NCBI GenBank assembly: GCA_014859085.1
Contig: JACUUY010000013.1
Location: forward strand, 1-33,155
Reading direction: 5' to 3'
Origin: Caldifarciminota bacterium
GTDB taxonomy: Bacteria; Hydrothermota; Tepidihabitantia; SM23-42
Length of the DNA stretch: 33,155 bases
Every line of letters starts with the position of its first letter. The stretch's first letter is position 1. The notes under the pieces are model-generated. The model did no database searches. It was not told the DNA's origin and was given only the letters and a program-made list of their open reading frames with translations. A program made the position numbers and the translations under genes. Of this stretch, positions 14,672 to 22,360 are shown in pieces.

Positions 14672-16479
14672 AGCCAGAATATACATTCGAGAATTTCTTT
14701 GTTCATGAGGGCAACAAGGTAGCCTATACCGCCGCGAAGAAGGTCGCGGAATCGCCCGGCGAGGTCTTCAACCCGCTCTATATACACGGGGCGGTGGATT
14801 TGGGCAAGACGCATCTGCTTTCGGCGCTCAGCGATGCGCTGAAGAAAAAATGCACGGTCGATTTCATGTCCGCCGCCGAATTCGAAAACGCGTTGATGGA
14901 TCGCCAGAAATTCGATGTACCGTTGATCGTAGACGATATCCACAAGATGAGCGATATCCACAAGAAGCGGCTCAAGAGTATCGTGGAGCGCGCACTGCAG
15001 GATAACATTCAATTATGCTTCTCTTCTGAAGTTCCGCCGCGCGCGGTGAATGGGTTCAGCTCCAAACTGTGTTCGCTGATCGAGAGCGGGATGGTTTGTG
15101 AACTGACCGCGCCCGATAAGGGGGTTCGTGTTCACATGGTCCGGAAGAAAGCGGATGATGCGGGCATTATTCTTGCCGACGATACGATCGAAGAACTGGC
15201 ACGGATCGCAACCGGTTCTTTCGGCACGATCGACAGTATGATCAGGCGTCTCGTTTCTTATTCTTCACTGGGTAACCTGGCGATCGACGCGAATAGCATA
15301 CGGCTGATCCTTAAAGATTTCTTCCCCGGGGCACAGCCCCTGGTCGTTTCTTCGCTGTTGGAGCAGACAAGAAGCCAAGACATCTGGTCCCTGGCCGATG
15401 TTGATGAACCAGGAGTCAATCAGGAATATGAGAAGAGGCTTGGGATCTGGGAAATGAAGGGTTATGATGTTTCGTATCTAAAGGCAAGCTATCCGGGCGA
15501 CGCGCTCAAGTTGCGAAGGGCGTACCACGATTATGTTGACCGGGTAAGGGATCTCGTTGAGTTACAGCAGGTTTATTCCAAGGTCGATCGCGAGCGATCG
15601 CCGGCCCAAGCACTGCAGATCGAATCGATGTTGTTCAATCCCTTCAAAGTCAACGAGATCAGACGTCTGCTCGCGGCATTTGGTGAGGACGCGCGCACGG
15701 TGAAGGGGTTCCGCAAGTTCAATGAATTCATAGTCGGATTCTGTAACAAGTTGGTCTGGGATGCCTACCATGACAATATTCTGGAAAATCCCGGCGTTCA
15801 AAATCCGTTCATAGTCTTCGGCCGCAAGGGAACCGGCAAGTCGCACTTCCTCGAGGCCGCGTGCGATGATCTGACGTCCCGGAACAAGGCGGTGCTACTG
15901 TACGATCTGGCGCTTACCGCGGATATTGATCCTGTCACCGCTGCCGACCGCCACGACATCTTGGTCCTCGATAATTTTGATGCGACCTTCAATGCTTCAG
16001 AGAGCGTGATCAGTGACGTCGGCGGACTCGTCGATGCGTTCAGAAAGAAGAACCGGCAGGTCCTGATCGCATCGAACCCCGTGATCGAGGATACTCCGGT
16101 GCCGGCCGCATTGAGGAGCATTCTCGAGGCGGGCGTGGCTTCGGTGCTGGAAAGGCCTTCCGCCGATGTCGTCGCTCAATACATCAAGCGCCACATCGGT
16201 TCGGACTTGCCGCCGGGCATTGAACCGGTTTTCCCCGAGTTCGAATCTTTCTATGAGATCGACTACTACATACAGGGTCTGGGCGAGGACGGGCAGGCGG
16301 TTATACCGCTGGGCCTTCCTGGTGAGGAGCCGCATATCCAACCCGCTGCCGCCAGCCGCCCGGTGCCGGCCGTTGGCCATGAAGCAGAAGCGGCTGCCGC
16401 CGGTGTCCCGCGTGAGATCTGCGCCGAGAGCCTGGTGCTGACCGAAGTCACGGAAGAATTGATCGATGAGAAGTTTTGA
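14668..16479 (+). CDS. Tandem DnaA-type AAA+ protein (two AAA+ modules, no DNA-binding domain IV)
   Basis: This 603-residue protein opens YTFENFFVHEGNKVAYTAAK, like the DnaA/Hda AAA+ start. Module 1 has Walker A GAVDLGKT (41-48; the middle glycine of the usual GxxGxGKT is Asp) and Walker B LIVDD (86-90). At the DnaA arginine-finger position it reads LCSLIESG (usually xxSRFxxG), and at the sensor-2 position FGTIDS (usually VRELEG), so both arginines are missing. A helical linker (about 255-370, with GIWEMKGYDVSYLKASYPGD) joins module 2, which has an intact Walker A GRKGTGKS (385-392), Walker B ILVLDN (431-436) and a sensor-1-like IASNP. Its finger position reads LRSILEAG. The tail (540-603) is Pro/Ala/Glu-rich and probably disordered. 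No DnaA helix-turn-helix domain IV is seen. I infer a regulator or scaffold rather than an initiator, acting with the Roadblock protein upstream. Confidence 0.8.
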   Translation: MKPEYTFENFFVHEGNKVAYTAAKKVAESPGEVFNPLYIHGAVDLGKTHLLSALSDALKKKCTVDFMSAAEFENALMDRQKFDVPLIVDDIHKMSDIHKKRLKSIVERALQDNIQLCFSSEVPPRAVNGFSSKLCSLIESGMVCELTAPDKGVRVHMVRKKADDAGIILADDTIEELARIATGSFGTIDSMIRRLVSYSSLGNLAIDANSIRLILKDFFPGAQPLVVSSLLEQTRSQDIWSLADVDEPGVNQEYEKRLGIWEMKGYDVSYLKASYPGDALKLRRAYHDYVDRVRDLVELQQVYSKVDRERSPAQALQIESMLFNPFKVNEIRRLLAAFGEDARTVKGFRKFNEFIVGFCNKLVWDAYHDNILENPGVQNPFIVFGRKGTGKSHFLEAACDDLTSRNKAVLLYDLALTADIDPVTAADRHDILVLDNFDATFNASESVISDVGGLVDAFRKKNRQVLIASNPVIEDTPVPAALRSILEAGVASVLERPSADVVAQYIKRHIGSDLPPGIEPVFPEFESFYEIDYYIQGLGEDGQAVIPLGLPGEEPHIQPAAASRPVPAVGHEAEAAAAGVPREICAESLVLTEVTEELIDEKF

Positions 16480-16516
16480 ATCCCGCGGCGTCCGGGACAA
16501 CCAGGGGAGGTAGCGC

Positions 16517-18106
16517 TTGGCGATAAAGGGCTCGCTCGCCGAGGCCTCGCTGCCTGAAGTGATCCGGCTTCTGTCCTATTCGCTCAGGTCTGGATGCCTT
16601 TCGGTAACCGACGGCGCAAATCTCGGTAGCATTTTTCTCAAAGAAGGCAAGATCATCTATGCCACGATCCGTAAGCGCAAGCTGCGCATCGGTACTTCCC
16701 TGCTGAAGAAACAACTCTTTGGAGAAGAAATGCTCGACCGGGCCTTACACATGCAAAAGGAGAAGAAGGGCAAACGGATCGGCGAGATATTGGTGGAGAT
16801 GGGAGTGATATCGCGTCCGGTTCTCGAGCGGGAGTTGAAAGAACAGATCGAAGAAGCATTATATGAAATGCTCACCTGGGAAAAAGGCCATTTTAATTTC
16901 GAGGTCGGCTTCTTGCCTTCATCTTCGGAGCAAACCACGGTGTTATCATCTGAGGATTTACTGCTCGGCGGCGCGCGTCTCATGCATGACTGGCAGAAGA
17001 TAGAGCAGAAACTGCCCGGTTTTGACACGGTGCTGTCCGTACGCGAGAACATGAAGGATTTCAATCTGGCCGAATCGGAACAGAAGGTTCTGTCGTTTGT
17101 CAACGGCGCGAACAGCGTCGATCAGATAGTCAAGGGAAGCGGGCTCACTTACCATGATGCGTGCCGGGTCGTATACGTGCTGCTGGCGGCCGGCGTGGTC
17201 GAGAAAGCAGAGAAGCCCGCCAGTAAAAAACCCGGCGCCGTTGACGTGGATGCGTACAAAAGCACCGCGCTTGCTTTCTACCAGGGTGCGCAGTATGATG
17301 ATGCCGAACGGGAATTCAAGAAGATCGCGGAGATCCAGCCCGATCATACCGAAGCCCTGTTCTATCTCGGGTTGATCGAGATCGCGCGCCATAATGACGA
17401 GGCTGCGCGGCAGTATCTTGAAGGAGCGCTGGCAAGGGAGAACCAGATATCGATATTGATCGATCTGGGGTTCATCTGCAGCCGGATGGGACGGTTCGAG
17501 GAGGCAATCGGTTTCCTGTATCGGGCCCGCGCCCAGAAGCCGGATAGCATCAAGACGCTTCTGAATCTGGGTATTGCGAACTACCGGCGCGGCGAACTGG
17601 CTGAAGCCGCGCGGGATTTTGAGCGCTGTCTTGACCTGTCCGAGTCGCTCATCACACCCGTTCTGTACTTATCCGCGATCCACATCCGGAACAATGAAAT
17701 GGACAAGGCGACCGGACTGTTTACCAGGGCAACCGAGCGGTTCCCCAGGTTTGCCGCTTTCAAGAACAACCTTGCGCTGCTCCATGAAATGGCCGGCCGA
17801 GACGAGGATGCGGAGAATCTATACCGCCAGGTCCTGGCCACACAACCGGACGATACTGCGGTGCTCAAGAATCTTGCCGGTTTGTACTACCGGCTCGGCA
17901 TCTACGGCGGTGCGCGCCAGTACTATGAGCAGATCCCGGAAAAGGATCGCGATCTACAGGTTGCCGTGAATCTGGGCCGCCTATGTCTGCTCCAGGGTGA
18001 CCAGAACCGGGCCCGCGCCAATTGGGAACGCGCACTCGCGTTGAATCCCGGTGATCAGAGGCTCGCGCGCGACATCGAGATCATGGGTGATCTCCTGCCG
18101 GGCTGA
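16517..18106 (+). CDS. PATAN (DUF4388) domain protein with TPR repeats
   Basis: This 529-residue protein begins at a TTG preceded by GGGGAGG. Residues 1-165 match DUF4388/PATAN: IKGSLAEASLPEVIRLLSYS, then GCLSVTDGANLGSIFLKEGK and IYA, then the helical GxxLVxxGxI-type segment (RIGEILVEMGVISRPVLERE) and MLTWEKGHFNFE. Residues ~170-235 form a small winged-helix-like region. From ~236 to 529 there are about eight tetratricopeptide repeats (for example ALAFYQGAQYDDAEREFKKI and GRFEEAIGFLYRARAQKPDS). PATAN domains are found in two-component and GTPase (MglA/Roadblock) signalling proteins and mediate protein interactions. TPRs are scaffolds. No signal peptide or membrane segment is present, so it is cytoplasmic. 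It follows the AAA+ gene by 37 nt and is likely co-transcribed. Confidence 0.82.
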   Translation: MAIKGSLAEASLPEVIRLLSYSLRSGCLSVTDGANLGSIFLKEGKIIYATIRKRKLRIGTSLLKKQLFGEEMLDRALHMQKEKKGKRIGEILVEMGVISRPVLERELKEQIEEALYEMLTWEKGHFNFEVGFLPSSSEQTTVLSSEDLLLGGARLMHDWQKIEQKLPGFDTVLSVRENMKDFNLAESEQKVLSFVNGANSVDQIVKGSGLTYHDACRVVYVLLAAGVVEKAEKPASKKPGAVDVDAYKSTALAFYQGAQYDDAEREFKKIAEIQPDHTEALFYLGLIEIARHNDEAARQYLEGALARENQISILIDLGFICSRMGRFEEAIGFLYRARAQKPDSIKTLLNLGIANYRRGELAEAARDFERCLDLSESLITPVLYLSAIHIRNNEMDKATGLFTRATERFPRFAAFKNNLALLHEMAGRDEDAENLYRQVLATQPDDTAVLKNLAGLYYRLGIYGGARQYYEQIPEKDRDLQVAVNLGRLCLLQGDQNRARANWERALALNPGDQRLARDIEIMGDLLPG

Positions 18107-18127
18107 TACCGCGCATCTCAATATTCG

Positions 18128-18940
18128 ATGGAGGCGTTATCTAAAAAAGATCTAACAAGTGCGCTCGATTTTGCGGCGCGCCTGGCAGAGCGCGTAGGCC
18201 GTACGATAGCCCGGAAGTCCGGCAACCGCATACACGTTACCTACAAAAGCGAGATCGATCTCGTGACCCAGTTCGATGAACAAGCCCAGCGCATGATCGT
18301 TGATCATCTGAGCAGGGAGTACCCGGATCACGGCATGTTATGCGAAGAGAATGTCAATACCGGCGCCGATCGGCCCGCGCGCTGGATCGTGGATCCGCTC
18401 GATGGTACGACCAATTTCGCCCACGGCCTGCCGATCTGGGCGATCTCGATCGCCCTCGAGATGAACGGCGAGGTAGTCCTTGGTGTCGTACACGATCCAA
18501 GCCGCGGCGAGACTTTTTCCGCGGCGAAGGGCAGAGGTGCCCGCCTCAACGGCCGCCGGATCCACGTTTCAAGCACGAGAGAACTCGAGCGCAGTCTGCT
18601 TGTGACCGGGTTTCCTTATGACATCCGCCACAGCAGGAATAACAATCTGTTCCAGTTCGGCCTATTTGCCGTGCGTGCGCGCGCCGTGAGACGGCTGGGT
18701 TCGGCCGCACTGGACTTGTGCTACACGGCCTGCGGCCGCTTTGATGGTTACTGGGAATTGAAGTTGTCGCCCTGGGACCAGGCGGCCGGCTCGCTGATCC
18801 TGCGTGAAGCAGGGGGTAGGATCACCGACTTTGCCGGCAGGAAATTCAGCATCTACGGAGATCAGGTCCTGGCGACCAACGGATTGATACATCGCCAGAT
18901 GATGCGCGTGCTACAGTCCTCGCGTCATGACACGGGCTGA
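18128..18940 (+). CDS. Inositol monophosphatase family protein (SuhB-like)
   Basis: This 270-residue protein has the full inositol monophosphatase signature: E73/E74 in LCEEN, VDPLDGTTNF (88-97, metal ligands D89 and D92) and WDQAAGSLILREAGG (216-230, D217). These Li+-sensitive, Mg2+-dependent phosphatases hydrolyse myo-inositol-1-phosphate and sometimes fructose-1,6-bisphosphate or NADP. The inositol-1-phosphate synthase encoded at 22361 supplies the matching substrate, so a two-step glucose-6-phosphate to inositol route is plausible. It lies 21 nt after the PATAN-TPR gene and probably shares its transcript, though no functional link is evident. There is no clear Shine-Dalgarno sequence. The 3' end is convergent with the outer-membrane protein gene, with a 7-bp gap. 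Confidence 0.9.
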   Translation: MEALSKKDLTSALDFAARLAERVGRTIARKSGNRIHVTYKSEIDLVTQFDEQAQRMIVDHLSREYPDHGMLCEENVNTGADRPARWIVDPLDGTTNFAHGLPIWAISIALEMNGEVVLGVVHDPSRGETFSAAKGRGARLNGRRIHVSSTRELERSLLVTGFPYDIRHSRNNNLFQFGLFAVRARAVRRLGSAALDLCYTACGRFDGYWELKLSPWDQAAGSLILREAGGRITDFAGRKFSIYGDQVLATNGLIHRQMMRVLQSSRHDTG

Positions 18941-18947
18941 AGCCGGG

Positions 18948-20213
18948 TCAGAACTTCATTTCGAGTTCGGCGCCAGCGGAGTATTGCCTTCCACTCAGGA
19001 AGTAACCGTCGTATATCTCGGACCGCGCGTCCATGATATTGTCAATCGCCGCATAGAACTTCATGAGCCATAACCGGATGCCGGCGGTTGCGGAAACCAG
19101 GCAATAACCGGGCAATTCCTTGAGGATACCGCTTCTTGCGGGAATGTACCGCATGCGGCCGGCCAGTTCGATGATGCTGACCTGGACCGCCATAGTGTCG
19201 GCAACCGAGTGTCCGGGTATGAAGGCGAGCGCGCTGTTGCATGCATTATACGATAGAGACAGGCTATTGTCGAAATGAAAGCCGGCAATGAAGAACCGAT
19301 TATGCGCCGACAGGGCTATACTTAGCTCATTCACTTCACGCGTTCCGGATACGAAATAAAAGCTGTCGATATCCAGCCGGCAGATCCATTCCTTGTACGA
19401 GCCGGCAAGCCGCAGTTTCTGCCCGCCGAGGTCGAAAGCCGCCATCAAGTCGGCGGCCATGCTCAGGGTCTCGGCCACCACTCCGGACGTGTACTTCAGG
19501 GGAAGGCCAGGGTCGAAGAATTCGTCCATCATATTGTGCTTGATCCCGGTGCGAACGCTCGTTGAGATGTCCACCCGCGGTTCGGCATAAGTGATAGCAA
19601 TGGAAGGAGAAAAGGGGTCGGTCCTTATCAGGGAACCGACCTTCAGGTGAAAATCACCAATGTTGATCCGGAGCGAGGCCGAAGGAACGAGATCCTCGTT
19701 CACATACATGCCGGCCAGCGTCAGTTGCGGGATATATCTGAGCCGGTCAAAAGCGAGCATGACCTCGCCGGTTCCTTCATGAAAGATCTCACCGTCCATC
19801 TGCCACCGGTCCCAGTCAAGCGAACCGACCGCCATGACCGAGGGCGTGAACAGTGTCAGCTCGAACCCTGGCTTGACTTGAAGGTACTCGTCCGCGCGCC
19901 TGAGCAGCCGGCACCCTAACCGGGGTTCGATCCAGAGGCCGGGTAGGAATAGTGAATAGGAGAAAGCGCCGCGGCCGAGGTCGGTGTTCTGCCACTCATT
20001 CTTTCTCGTGAACGAGCCGTGCAGGGCGAAGTCGCCAACATCGAGGTCGGCTTCGATACCGGAGAACTGACCGGTATGTCCTTCAATCCGCAACCCGCTC
20101 GGCAATTGCCGGATCCATAACTCCGGTTCGGGAAGTCCGCTTGTCGACAAGTCGGGCAGCGGCGGTAACGAGTCATAGCCGGCCAGCACCAGGAGCATCA
20201 AGAGCATCGTCAT
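18948..20213 (-). CDS. Outer-membrane beta-barrel protein (TonB-receptor-like C-terminus)
   Basis: This 421-residue protein starts with a short hydrophobic signal segment (MTMLLMLLVLAGYDS). The rest is dense in alternating hydrophobic/polar strands such as GIEADLDVGDFALHGSFTRK, ASLRINIGDFHLKVGSLIR and KLRLAGSYKEWICRLDI. The C-terminus reads AAIDNIMDARSEIYDGYFLS, then GRQYSAGAELEMKF. This matches the last strands of TonB-dependent receptors (N(L/I)xDxRYE.Y.....GR.......F), including the terminal phenylalanine recognised by the BAM complex. No plug domain or TonB box is visible and the length is short, so it may be a reduced barrel or porin. It lies 38 nt downstream of mtnA and is probably the last gene of the folD-mtnA operon. 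Ligand unknown. It supports a diderm envelope. Confidence 0.7.
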   Translation of the reverse strand: MTMLLMLLVLAGYDSLPPLPDLSTSGLPEPELWIRQLPSGLRIEGHTGQFSGIEADLDVGDFALHGSFTRKNEWQNTDLGRGAFSYSLFLPGLWIEPRLGCRLLRRADEYLQVKPGFELTLFTPSVMAVGSLDWDRWQMDGEIFHEGTGEVMLAFDRLRYIPQLTLAGMYVNEDLVPSASLRINIGDFHLKVGSLIRTDPFSPSIAITYAEPRVDISTSVRTGIKHNMMDEFFDPGLPLKYTSGVVAETLSMAADLMAAFDLGGQKLRLAGSYKEWICRLDIDSFYFVSGTREVNELSIALSAHNRFFIAGFHFDNSLSLSYNACNSALAFIPGHSVADTMAVQVSIIELAGRMRYIPARSGILKELPGYCLVSATAGIRLWLMKFYAAIDNIMDARSEIYDGYFLSGRQYSAGAELEMKF

Positions 20214-20251
20214 GTGTCCGATCGTGGCCGGTCGTACCGCATCTCACTATC

Positions 20252-21259
20252 CTACACTGAATCTATATCCTGAATGGTTTTCTCATACGGGGGTTCCAGA
20301 ACACACCGCTCGTTGATGATGCCGGTTATCAGCCCGGCCGGCGTGATATCGAACGCAGGATTGTGTATCTCTGCTTCGTCGGCCACGATAGGCCGGTCCG
20401 TGAACACCCTGACTTCATCCGGGTCCCTTTCCTCGATCGGTATCTGTGTCCCTGAGGCCAGGGTTAGATCGAACGTCGAGAGCGGCGCCGCGACATAGAA
20501 GGGCACGCCATGGTACCGGGCGATTATCGCCAGGCCCCTGGTGCCGATCTTGTTTGCGACATCGCCGTTCCGCGCAATGCGGTCCGCGCCCACGATAACG
20601 ATGTCCATCCGGTCCATAAAAGCAGCAGCCATGCCGTCACAGATCGTGAACGTCCTGACACCGTTCCGCGTGAGTTCCCACGAAGTCAGGCGCGCACCCT
20701 GCAACAGCGGTCTCGTTTCACATGAATACACGGTGAGGTCCTTGGCCTGTTGCTTCGCCGTGTAGATTATGCCGAGCGCCGTGCCGATGCCCGTCGTGGC
20801 AAGGGCGCCGGCATTACAGTGAACCATGATCCGGCAGTTGTCTTTTATCAAACCGGAGCCAATCGCGCCGATTCGCGTGCAGGCTTCCTTATCCTCGGTC
20901 TCGATCGCCCGCGCTTCGGCCAGAAGTTCTTCACACGGTTCCGGCGCGTGCCTCAGCCGGTTTCGCATGCGGCCGAGCGCCCATGAAAGATTGACGGCCG
21001 TGGGCCGGGCAGAGTTCAGGAGGTCGCACGCTTGGCCCGCTAAGTCGGAGCCACCGTGCCGAGCTGCGAGCGCGACTCCGTAAGCCGCAGTAACGCCGAT
21101 GAGCGGCGCGCCCCTGACCTTCATGTTCCGGATCGCGTGATAGACATCTTCGGCGGTTCTTAGGTGCAGATAGACTTCTTTGTTCGGCAGCGCTGTCTGA
21201 TCGAGGATTATTATTTCGTTCTTGTTTTGATCATATTCGATCGTTCTGAACCGCATCAT
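20252..21259 (-). CDS. mtnA: S-methyl-5-thioribose-1-phosphate isomerase
   Basis: This 335-residue protein matches MtnA of the methionine salvage pathway, which converts methylthioribose-1-phosphate to methylthioribulose-1-phosphate. It belongs to the eIF2B-like isomerase superfamily. Diagnostic segments are RGAPLIGVTAAYG (49-61), VHCNAGALATTGIGTALG (146-163, catalytic Cys148), ETRPLLQGARLTSWEL (181-196), and GADRIARNGDVANKIGT (224-240, catalytic Asp226). All are intact. The first base of its ATG is the last A of the folD stop (TAATG), so translation is coupled. No other mtn gene is in the window. The enzyme may serve partial salvage or the methylthioadenosine-isoprenoid-type shunts known elsewhere. 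The general substrate class is secure, the pathway is not. Confidence 0.93.
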   Translation of the reverse strand: MMRFRTIEYDQNKNEIIILDQTALPNKEVYLHLRTAEDVYHAIRNMKVRGAPLIGVTAAYGVALAARHGGSDLAGQACDLLNSARPTAVNLSWALGRMRNRLRHAPEPCEELLAEARAIETEDKEACTRIGAIGSGLIKDNCRIMVHCNAGALATTGIGTALGIIYTAKQQAKDLTVYSCETRPLLQGARLTSWELTRNGVRTFTICDGMAAAFMDRMDIVIVGADRIARNGDVANKIGTRGLAIIARYHGVPFYVAAPLSTFDLTLASGTQIPIEERDPDEVRVFTDRPIVADEAEIHNPAFDITPAGLITGIINERCVLEPPYEKTIQDIDSV

Positions 21260-22149
21260 TACTGGGCAATACCCCGTTGTTTCCTCGCGGCCTTGATCAC
21301 GTTGTGCAGGAGCATAGTGATGGTCATCGGACCGACTCCGCCCGGCACCGGCGATATCGCGCTCGCCCGGGCACTGACCGGTTCGAAATCAACATCACCG
21401 ATCAACCGGAATCCGCTCTTCTTAGTTGCATCCTCGATGCGATTAACGCCGACGTCGATCACCACGGCCCCTTGTTTCACCATGTCGGCGCTGACCGTAT
21501 GCGGCCGGCCGGCCGCAACGACAAGGATGTCAGCCAGGCGCGTGATCTCGCCCATGTTCTTCGTCCCGGTGTGGCACAGCGTCACGGTCGCATTGGCGTC
21601 TTTCTTCTTCTGGACGAGCAACAGGGCGAGCGGTTTACCCACGATGTTGCTCCGGCCCACGATGACGACGTGCTGTCCTGAGAGCTCAATGCCGTTGCGC
21701 ACCAGCAGCTGCTGGATCCCGTGCGGGGTGCCGGGTACGTAACCGGGCGCTCCGATCATCAAGCGGCCGATGTTCATCGGGTGGAAGCCGTCAACATCTT
21801 TTTCGGGGTCGATGGCATAGAGTACTTTTTCTTCATTGATGTGGTCGGGCACGGGTAACTGCACGAGTATGCCGTTGACCCCAGCGTCGTTATTCAGATC
21901 GCGGATCAGGACGAGCAGATCTTTCTCCGGATAGTCCGCGTCGAATTTGTGCTTGCGCACGGCGATACCGACTTCCGCGCATGCCTTTTCCTTGCCTTTC
22001 ACGTACGAAACCGAACCCGGGTCGTCGCCGATCAGGATCACGGCCAATGCCGGAACGACATTGTGCATTCGTTTCAGATCCGCCAGCTCCGTCTTCATCT
22101 CCTCGCGCATCCTCTGCGCCAGTTCGGTGCCGCTCAGTATTCTTGCCAT
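21259..22149 (-). CDS. folD: Bifunctional methylene-THF dehydrogenase / methenyl-THF cyclohydrolase
   Basis: This 296-residue protein is of standard FolD length. It interconverts 5,10-methylene-, methenyl- and 10-formyl-tetrahydrofolate, supplying formyl groups for purine synthesis. Motifs are the catalytic YVKGKEKACAEVGI segment (Y49, K53), GILVQLPVPDHI, DVDGFHPMNIG, the NADP-binding IVGRSNIVGKPLALLL and the C-terminal PVPGGVGPMTITMLL. The usual PCTP motif reads PGTP here, a Cys-to-Gly change of uncertain effect. AGGAGG four bases before ATG 22149 fixes the start. Its promoter lies at 22286-22313, giving a long (~130 nt) leader with a hairpin. It is the first gene of folD-mtnA-outer-membrane protein. 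Confidence 0.96.
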   Translation of the reverse strand: MARILSGTELAQRMREEMKTELADLKRMHNVVPALAVILIGDDPGSVSYVKGKEKACAEVGIAVRKHKFDADYPEKDLLVLIRDLNNDAGVNGILVQLPVPDHINEEKVLYAIDPEKDVDGFHPMNIGRLMIGAPGYVPGTPHGIQQLLVRNGIELSGQHVVIVGRSNIVGKPLALLLVQKKKDANATVTLCHTGTKNMGEITRLADILVVAAGRPHTVSADMVKQGAVVIDVGVNRIEDATKKSGFRLIGDVDFEPVSARASAISPVPGGVGPMTITMLLHNVIKAARKQRGIAQ

Positions 22150-22279
22150 CCGACCTCCTTCCCTCCTTCATTCGTCTCCCGGATGAGTGCCGGGACAGAT
22201 AATTTGTTCAGTCCAGCCTTGCCGTCCGAAGGATCCAGGGAAACCGTAAATGCGCTCTACGCTCTGCCGGCCCATTGCC
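22150..22279 (-). promoter_or_regulatory. Long folD leader with a hairpin before the ribosome binding site
   Basis: From the predicted transcription start near 22279 to ATG 22149 there are about 130 non-coding nucleotides. A perfect 6-bp stem with a 7-nt loop (TCCCGG/CCGGGA, 22177-22195) sits 11-13 nt upstream of the first GGAGG of the ribosome binding region. I compared it mentally with THF and ZTP riboswitch cores and found no convincing match. Confidence 0.35.
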
Positions 22280-22285
22280 TGAAAG

Positions 22286-22313
22286 ATAATAGCCAAAAGA
22301 GTCTGGTTGTCAA
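22286..22313 (-). promoter_or_regulatory. Sigma70-like promoter of folD
   Basis: On the minus strand, consensus TTGACA (22308-22313) and TATTAT (22286-22291) are separated by 16 bp. It is back to back with the inositol-phosphate synthase promoter: the two -35 boxes are only 2 bp apart. Confidence 0.65.
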
Positions 22314-22315
22314 TC

Positions 22316-22343
22316 TTGACTTTCTTTGCAAATAATGTAAAAT
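22316..22343 (+). promoter_or_regulatory. Sigma70-like promoter of the inositol-phosphate synthase operon
   Basis: TTGACT (22316-22321) and TAAAAT (22338-22343) are separated by 16 bp. Transcription would start near 22350 and give a ~11-nt leader carrying AAGGAGG directly before ATG 22361. The promoter lies inside the longer open frame (from 22307), which rules out that earlier start. Confidence 0.7.
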
Positions 22344-22360
22344 TACCGCAAGGAGGATCG

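Noticed and set aside
20714-20729. parS-like sequence CGTTTCACATGAATAC
   Set aside because: It matches the TGTTTCACGTGAAACA consensus at only 11 of 16 positions, is not palindromic, and lies inside mtnA.
22177-22195. folD leader hairpin as a ZTP or THF riboswitch
   Set aside because: The conserved core sequences of those riboswitches, as I remember them, are not present. Only an unassigned hairpin is supported.
22307-22360. Earlier start for inositol-phosphate synthase at 22307
   Set aside because: The promoter and a strong AAGGAGG lie inside this extension, and it encodes no family sequence.
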